Shown one piece after another: positions 59,349-64,000 of a stretch of DNA of 64,000 bases. How positions within the stretch are numbered: the first letter of the stretch is position 1; every line of letters starts with the position of its first letter. The position numbers and the translations under genes are program-made. The notes beneath the pieces are model-generated. The model did no database searches and was not told the origin of the DNA. It was given only the letters and a program-made list of their open reading frames with translations. This DNA comes from Otis tarda (Eukaryota > Chordata > Aves > Otidiformes > Otididae), in NCBI GenBank assembly GCA_026413225.1, contig CM048552.1, positions 83,243,001 through 83,307,000 of the forward strand, in the 5' to 3' direction.

Positions 59349-62300
59349 GTGAAGGGGCAAAGGAAGAGGGGCCAGAGGGTGGGAACACGTCGCGGGGGCT
59401 CCCGTGGCCGCAGCCGGGCGGGGAGCTGGGAGACTTCGCCGGAAAGAGGGGCCGAGAGCGGGCGAGCCGTCGGGATGGGGGCGGGGGGGTGGTCGCCACG
59501 CAGCCCCCCCAGCCGCGGGGCAGGGACAGCGGCTGCTCCGCCCGGCCTGGGAGCGGAGCTGTGGGGCTGGGCGCGGCGGTTGCTACCCTGCCGCGTCCTG
59601 GGAGCCGCGGGGCTGCTGGAAATCCCCCTGTCCGGAGCACACCACCGGCCAAGGAACGGCCCGGGAGGTGCCGGGCAGCCTGTGGAGTGCGGCGAAATCA
59701 GCCCCGCGCCAGAGCCCCGCGGGACCGGCGTTGTGCGTGGAGGCTGGATCATCCCAGGCGTGTGCTGAGGCGGTCCAGGGAGCTGGGAGGCAGCCCGGGC
59801 AGACCCCTGTGCTGGCAGCAGTGATCGCCAGTGGGAAGGGACCCTCCCTTAGCAGCCTTGCAGGGGCACCTCGTCCCTTCCCGCTGCCTGCGCAGTTGGA
59901 CGGGAGACGTGGGGGCGGCAGGTTGGTGGGTCCTCCCCGACCCCATACCCAGCTCACTACTGGCTCCTGGAAGGGAGACGGGAAGAAAAGGAGACTCTGA
60001 AAAGCTGTCATAGAATTCTAGAATAGTTTGGGATCGAAGGGACCTTTAAAGGCCATCTAGTCCAGACCCCCTGCAAGGAGCAGGGACATTTCCAACTAGA
60101 TCAGGTTTCTCAGAGCCTCATCCACCCACCTTTAATGTTTTTAGGGATGGGGCATCCACCACCTTTCGGGGCAACCTGTTCCAGTGTTCCACCACCCTCA
60201 TTGTAAAAAATGGCCAGATAGTCCTCCGGAGCTCACGTCTTGTCTCATTTCTCTTAACCATGCTGTGTTTAGGCATTGGGTCAACCTCAGACTTACTGTC
60301 AACGCTCATTTGTTCCATGCTTATTTCTTTCTTTTTCAACCAGTTTGGAACATTGGGAACGACCTCACTATTAGGTTAAGTTCTGAATGATGTAATTAAA
60401 ATTCAGAGTAATTCACAGTTCTTGTTAGCTAAGTAGCTTTCTGACGGCAAGCTAAATGTCACACGCTTCCTAGTCTTCAGCTCTGCTCCCAGCCTGCTCT
60501 CCACAAAGAGCGACTTCTTTTGGAACAGCTTCATGGGTCCTGGGCTTTAGTTCCCTTTCAGCTGTTTTTATTTTAAATTCCTCACATTTCTTTTTTCAGG
60601 TCTTTTCTCAAATATCTGGTTATGGCGAGGTGTCACTGGAGTCCTTACTGCTGCTGTCATTTTGATTTTGTGTATTCAGTTTGGTGAGTGTGTAAATCAT
60701 TTAAGAAGAAAATATGATTAGCCTTAAAAATCACCAGAGTTCTTCGTGGACAGAAGTCCCTCAAAACCTCAAAAGATTTATTCAGAACTTACCTTATCTC
60801 AAGGTTAAATAGTTGTCTCGTGACATAGTGTTTAAAATTGTGTTTAAGTATTGGACAAATGACTCCACTGGTTGCAGTGGCATTAAGGAGTGTTTTAGTG
60901 TACTTCTGGCATTCAAGTTTATAACCTTACTGTTGGTCTTAGTCCAAGTTCAAGGGAACAAATAAAAAGTGAAAGATTGTTCTTTGCAACCAATCTGTAG
61001 TCCTTCAAAAAATGACACTATAATAAACAAAGGTATTATTTCAACTGCAAGGAAGCAACACTTGAAAAAACTGTAGTTGTCAGAAATATTTAAGTTGTAG
61101 AAGAGTCCTCGGACTATATGTTCTTATCACCTTCTCAGCTACTTCTGCCAGCCTGATCATCACTGAAGATATTTCAGCAACCACAAGGGTTTACAATAAT
61201 TATTTCTGCTGGGCAGAAGTGATAACACCATGGTTAGACTTAGGTGATTTTAGATGATGCAGTCAGAAAGCAAACTAAAAATCTCCAGAAACCTTTTCCA
61301 GTTGGAAGAAGTTAAGTAGATTGCTTTTTTGTCTTTTCACAGTAAACCGTTCTTCGGCCAAAGATTTTCCTGTCTGTCCTTCCCTGGAGCTCTGTCCATC
61401 AGGTTGGCTGTATTTCCAGAGGAAATGTTACTACCTCTCGGAGAGTGAAGCCAACTGGAATTCCAGTCAGAGCTTCTGCTCTTTGTACAATGCTTCCCTT
61501 CTGGTGATCGAAAATCATCAGGAACTGGTAAGGGAACCAATGAAGGGATTCCAGTTTCACCCATCTCACTTCTAGGGAGCTGCATAATGAACCAACGTGT
61601 TCCTAGAGCCTCTTAAGCTGAACAATTTAAAAGCTGATGTAAAGACCATAACAAGTCACAGCATGCAGAATGCTGCCTGTCTTCTCTCCCTGCAAACAGC
61701 AAATATCAATTTTAGCAGCTGGTGTTTTAGAAAATGCTTGAGGCTTATCTGAGTTAAATTAGATGCTGCTAACAGCCATAAATACTCACATTGAAGGCAA
61801 CTATCAGGGTAAGCACTGTTATGTCTCATTTATCTTTAATTAGACAACTATTCTCTCTTATTAAAATAGGTTAATGACAACTAAGTTGGTGGATATGTTG
61901 GTCTTGACCTTTGGAGTTAGGAGATAGTTATCCTAACCACAACTTGGAGCATTTTTTTCTGTTTTATGCTGCAATGTTAGGAAAGATTCCACCTAGCACA
62001 AAGACTTAGGAGAATATATTCTTCTGAATCTGTTACAGACTTTGATAGTAGACCTTGATATTTTAAAACAGGTCAGTCAGCCCTATCACAGAGACCAGTG
62101 TAGTGGGCATAATGGGTGCAGATATCAATCCCATTGCACACACTGTGGCAAGGATCTTCCTTTACTAATTTCTGAAATGTCTTCCACAAGTTCTAGCTGA
62201 TAATAAAAAGTAAATATAATGAAGACACGTCAGCAATGGAGAAATGCATTAGCTACCAAGGTGTTTGTGTTTTTTTGGAAACTTTCTTGTGGAGAGACAG

Positions 62301-62747
62301 TAAAATAACATGTTTGCAGTTCCATAGCAGTTCTTAATATTCAGTAGTAGACTTGTGTTCTCATAGTTGTCATTTCTGTCTCTACAATATCTGATTTTTG
62401 CAAGGATCCTATCTTAAAATTAATCCATTTGATTTCTGATCAGGTTGTAAGTTCTGTTTCAGTTATGTGGATTGCACAAGATCCAGATGCTGCAGTACTC
62501 TGCAGATGCAATCCTTAATATTGTTTCTTCTGGGAGAAAGGCAAGATCATTATTTTGGTTTCTAGCCCTGGATCAAAGATTTTGTATTTTGATAACTGGC
62601 CTGAACATGCAAGACTTCTTTTTCTCATACAGTTTTATTCCTACAGAGTTTTATGGTGAAGATAACAAAGCAAGACCCGTGGATTGGACTTTATAAAAAA
62701 AATGAAGAATTCTTTTGGGTAAATGGGAAAACATTAGACAATAAACT
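59282..62747 (+). CDS. CD69/CLEC2-like type II C-type-lectin-like receptor (3' exon beyond window)
   Basis: Exons 59282-59348 (start), 60600-60683 (TM), 61343-61527 and 62647-62747 (CTLD 1 and 2) join in phase (1-1-0-2) without lesions. The tail is 22 Gly/Arg-rich codons from MGRRGVDGDGG, with no tyrosine and so no ITIM. The TM helix is GVTGVLTAAVILILCIQF, uncharged. The CTLD has CPSGWLYFQRKCYYLSESEA, WNSSQSFC, LLVIENHQEL, DPWIGLYKKNEEFFWVNGK. The CP.GW..Y..KCY, W..S...C and WIGL patterns and short tail fit CD69/CLEC2-family lectins rather than gene 1. No Ca-binding EPN/WND is seen. The third CTLD exon was not found before 64000. The exact orthologue is not decided. Confidence 0.78.
60009..60215 (-). 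mobile_element. CR1: CR1 LINE 3' fragment
   Basis: Starts CATAGAATTCTAGAATAGTT and on the minus strand encodes [20 protein letters not shown], the end of CR1 ORF2 plus 3' UTR. It lies in lectin 2 intron 1. Confidence 0.9.
60216..60599. other. Lectin 2 intron 1, right part
   Basis: No recognised feature besides the polypyrimidine tract before the TM exon. Confidence 0.5.
60600..60683 (+). CDS. Lectin 2 exon 2 (transmembrane)
   Basis: Acceptor tttttcag, donor gtgagt, phase 1 at both ends: LFSNIWLWRG then VTGVLTAAVILILCIQF. Confidence 0.8.
60684..62646. other. Lectin 2 introns 2 and 3 (60684-61342, 61528-62646)
   Basis: AT-rich intron with no recognised repeat or exon. Confidence 0.5.
61343..61527 (+). 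CDS. Lectin 2 exon 3 (stalk and CTLD start)
   Basis: Acceptor ttcacag, donor gtaagg, phase 1 to 0. Short stalk NRSSAKDFPVCPSLEL then the CTLD opening CPSGWLYFQRKCYYLS. NRS, NSS and NAS are glycosylation sequons. Confidence 0.88.
62647..62747 (+). CDS. Lectin 2 exon 4 (CTLD WIGL region)
   Basis: Acceptor cctacag, donor gtaagt, phase 0 to 2. SFMVKITKQDPWIGLYKK then EEFFWVNGKTLDNK. The phase matches the conserved exon pattern of the family. Confidence 0.87.
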
Positions 62748-64000
62748 GTAAGTTGATGTTGAGGGGTTTTGCTGGTGATACTAAAGTATAGGGTAGTAAG
62801 AGAGGAAAACTAATGTAGATAGAGAAAGTGACTTGAAAGAAATAGCTGTAATGACGAGATTACTCTGGAAAGAGCATGGATTGCAAAAAGGTTTCACATA
62901 GTATTGTTAAAATGTGATGGATGAAAGTTAGGAGATAAATTTGTTCAGAAGCAACATGAGATGGGAGCTCATGGTAACAGACAGTATAGCAAAGTGAAAG
63001 TTAAACCAAGATACCAAAGCAAGGAGAGAAGGAATGGAAGTAACAATAACACAAAGTCCTCATTAAAGAATGTATTTTCCAAAAGTGCAAACTTGCATAC
63101 AACTTACATGAGATTTATAACAAAGATATTTAGGACACTTCTAAGAGATGTTTTCGTATTTCTTATGGCATGTGCCTACAAAAAAAGAAGGAAAATGTGA
63201 CCCTTTGTTCTGTCGCCAAACATGGCTCTATGTCCTGTCCCACCAGTGTCAGAACATCGGTTAGTTTCTCCCACCAACCATTGTCCCATCTTCTTGGAGA
63301 CTGCTGCTTCTCCTGCTGGTGCAGCTGCTGCCAGAAGTTGGTAGAATTACCAGTGACAGTAATAAGCATTGAGATTTCACAAGTATGAAATTAACTTAAG
63401 AGTATTTCAATTTTCTACTTTTTAAGTTTGTGACATCACTAGTGATGCGTGACTATATTTAATTCATCCCCAAGACTTGAGGGCTTGATCTGATAAAGAC
63501 TTTATGCATTTAATGTGAGATACGAGTAACACGTAGGCATCTCAAGTTGAAAATTGCAGTCCTTCCCACTCTTCCTTATCCCCTGCCTTTGATATAAACA
63601 TCCACTGATGCTTTCATTTTCAATGTTGAAGTCCTTTACGTTCTTAAACTTCTGCCTCTGTGCGTGCTTCAAACTGTGAACACTTTGAAGTCTAAGCTCA
63701 GTTGCTGTTAGAGTTATGTTAATACTGGTGAGGATTTGTCCCTTGGCTTTTCCAGAGACTGTACTAGTTTGGTTGACCTATTCACAGAACACTGTAACAC
63801 TTTGTTTGAAAACAGAGTTGGTGAAGGAGACCCACTTGTCCTTACTTGTTACATAGGGACACCTATGGTGTGGAAACTGAGGTTCGCTTCCTGTTTTCCA
63901 CCATCCCCTTAACCATAGCGCCATGTTCAGTTCTGAGGAAGAGGGAAATGAGAAAGGCATTTGTTTCACAGCTTCTGCTGGAACATTTTAGCTGTGTAGA
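62748..64000. other. Lectin 2 last intron (open at window edge)
   Basis: I searched for a phase-2 CTLD exon with the final Cys pattern and WIC or MCEK-like end and did not find one, so it likely lies to the right. Confidence 0.45.

Larger units (their letters stand above)
58990..59950 (+). promoter_or_regulatory. CpG-island promoter of lectin gene 2
   Basis: A sharp rise in G+C and CpG surrounds the first exon of the second lectin gene. No TATA box is seen, typical of a CpG-island promoter. A perfect CRE palindrome TGACGTCA lies at 59003-59010, about 270 bp before the ATG, consistent with CREB/ATF control (inference). Confidence 0.8.

Noticed and set aside
58890-59752. Several long frames on both strands in the CpG island
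   Set aside because: High G+C removes stop codons; only the short ATG exon at 59282 connects by phase to real exons.
63170-63388. Cys-rich frame considered as the last CTLD exon of lectin 2
   Set aside because: No phase-2 acceptor and the Cys spacing lacks the final C...C...WIC pattern.
1-64000. CRISPR arrays, tRNA or rRNA genes, bacterial-type operons
   Set aside because: Nothing of the kind is seen; the window is vertebrate nuclear DNA.

Overview
The window is bird nuclear DNA. It carries many CR1 LINE copies ending in the CR1 3' signature (ATTCTATGATTCTATGA-type), long LTRs of the avian ERVL type, and an alpharetrovirus-like provirus with a tRNA-Trp primer-binding site. Its host genes have short exons with clean splice sites. 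The LTR content suggests a bird other than chicken, but I cannot name the species. Most of the window is intron, intergenic DNA and transposon.

Region 1 (566-10801, + strand): eleven exons of a dopamine-beta-hydroxylase-like copper monooxygenase, best read as MOXD2. The upstream N-terminal (DOMON) exons lie left of the window. One exon has a frameshift and a stop, and the exon(s) that should carry the His-x-His pair of the second copper site are not visible. I therefore call it a probable unitary pseudogene. MOXD2 is known to be a pseudogene in humans and to be lost in many birds.

Region 2 (about 14422-31144, + strand): an intact-looking type II C-type-lectin-like receptor. It has a cytoplasmic exon with an ITIM-like STYAEV motif, a transmembrane exon, two stalk exons and three CTLD exons, and all exon phases agree. 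The CTLD looks most like mammalian CLEC5A, and CLEC5A and MOXD2 share a region in mammals (human 7q34). Its introns hold CR1 copies, including one near-full-length element of about 4.4 kb (20880-25290).

Region 3 (31145-59000): no convincing host gene. It holds three ERVL-type LTRs or LTR pieces (35338-35855, 36021-37185, 51371-51938), several CR1 copies, and a 5.5 kb provirus (41239-46751). The provirus has two 349-bp LTRs differing at two sites, a 5-bp target duplication, a broken gag, no visible protease or reverse transcriptase, and two successive integrase-env remnant modules.

Region 4 (59003-64000, + strand): a CpG-island promoter with a perfect CRE palindrome, followed by a second type II C-type-lectin-like gene of CD69/CLEC2 type. 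Its last CTLD exon is beyond the right edge. Two unlike lectin receptors on one strand beside MOXD2 suggest a small receptor cluster apart from the main avian NK-type lectin loci.
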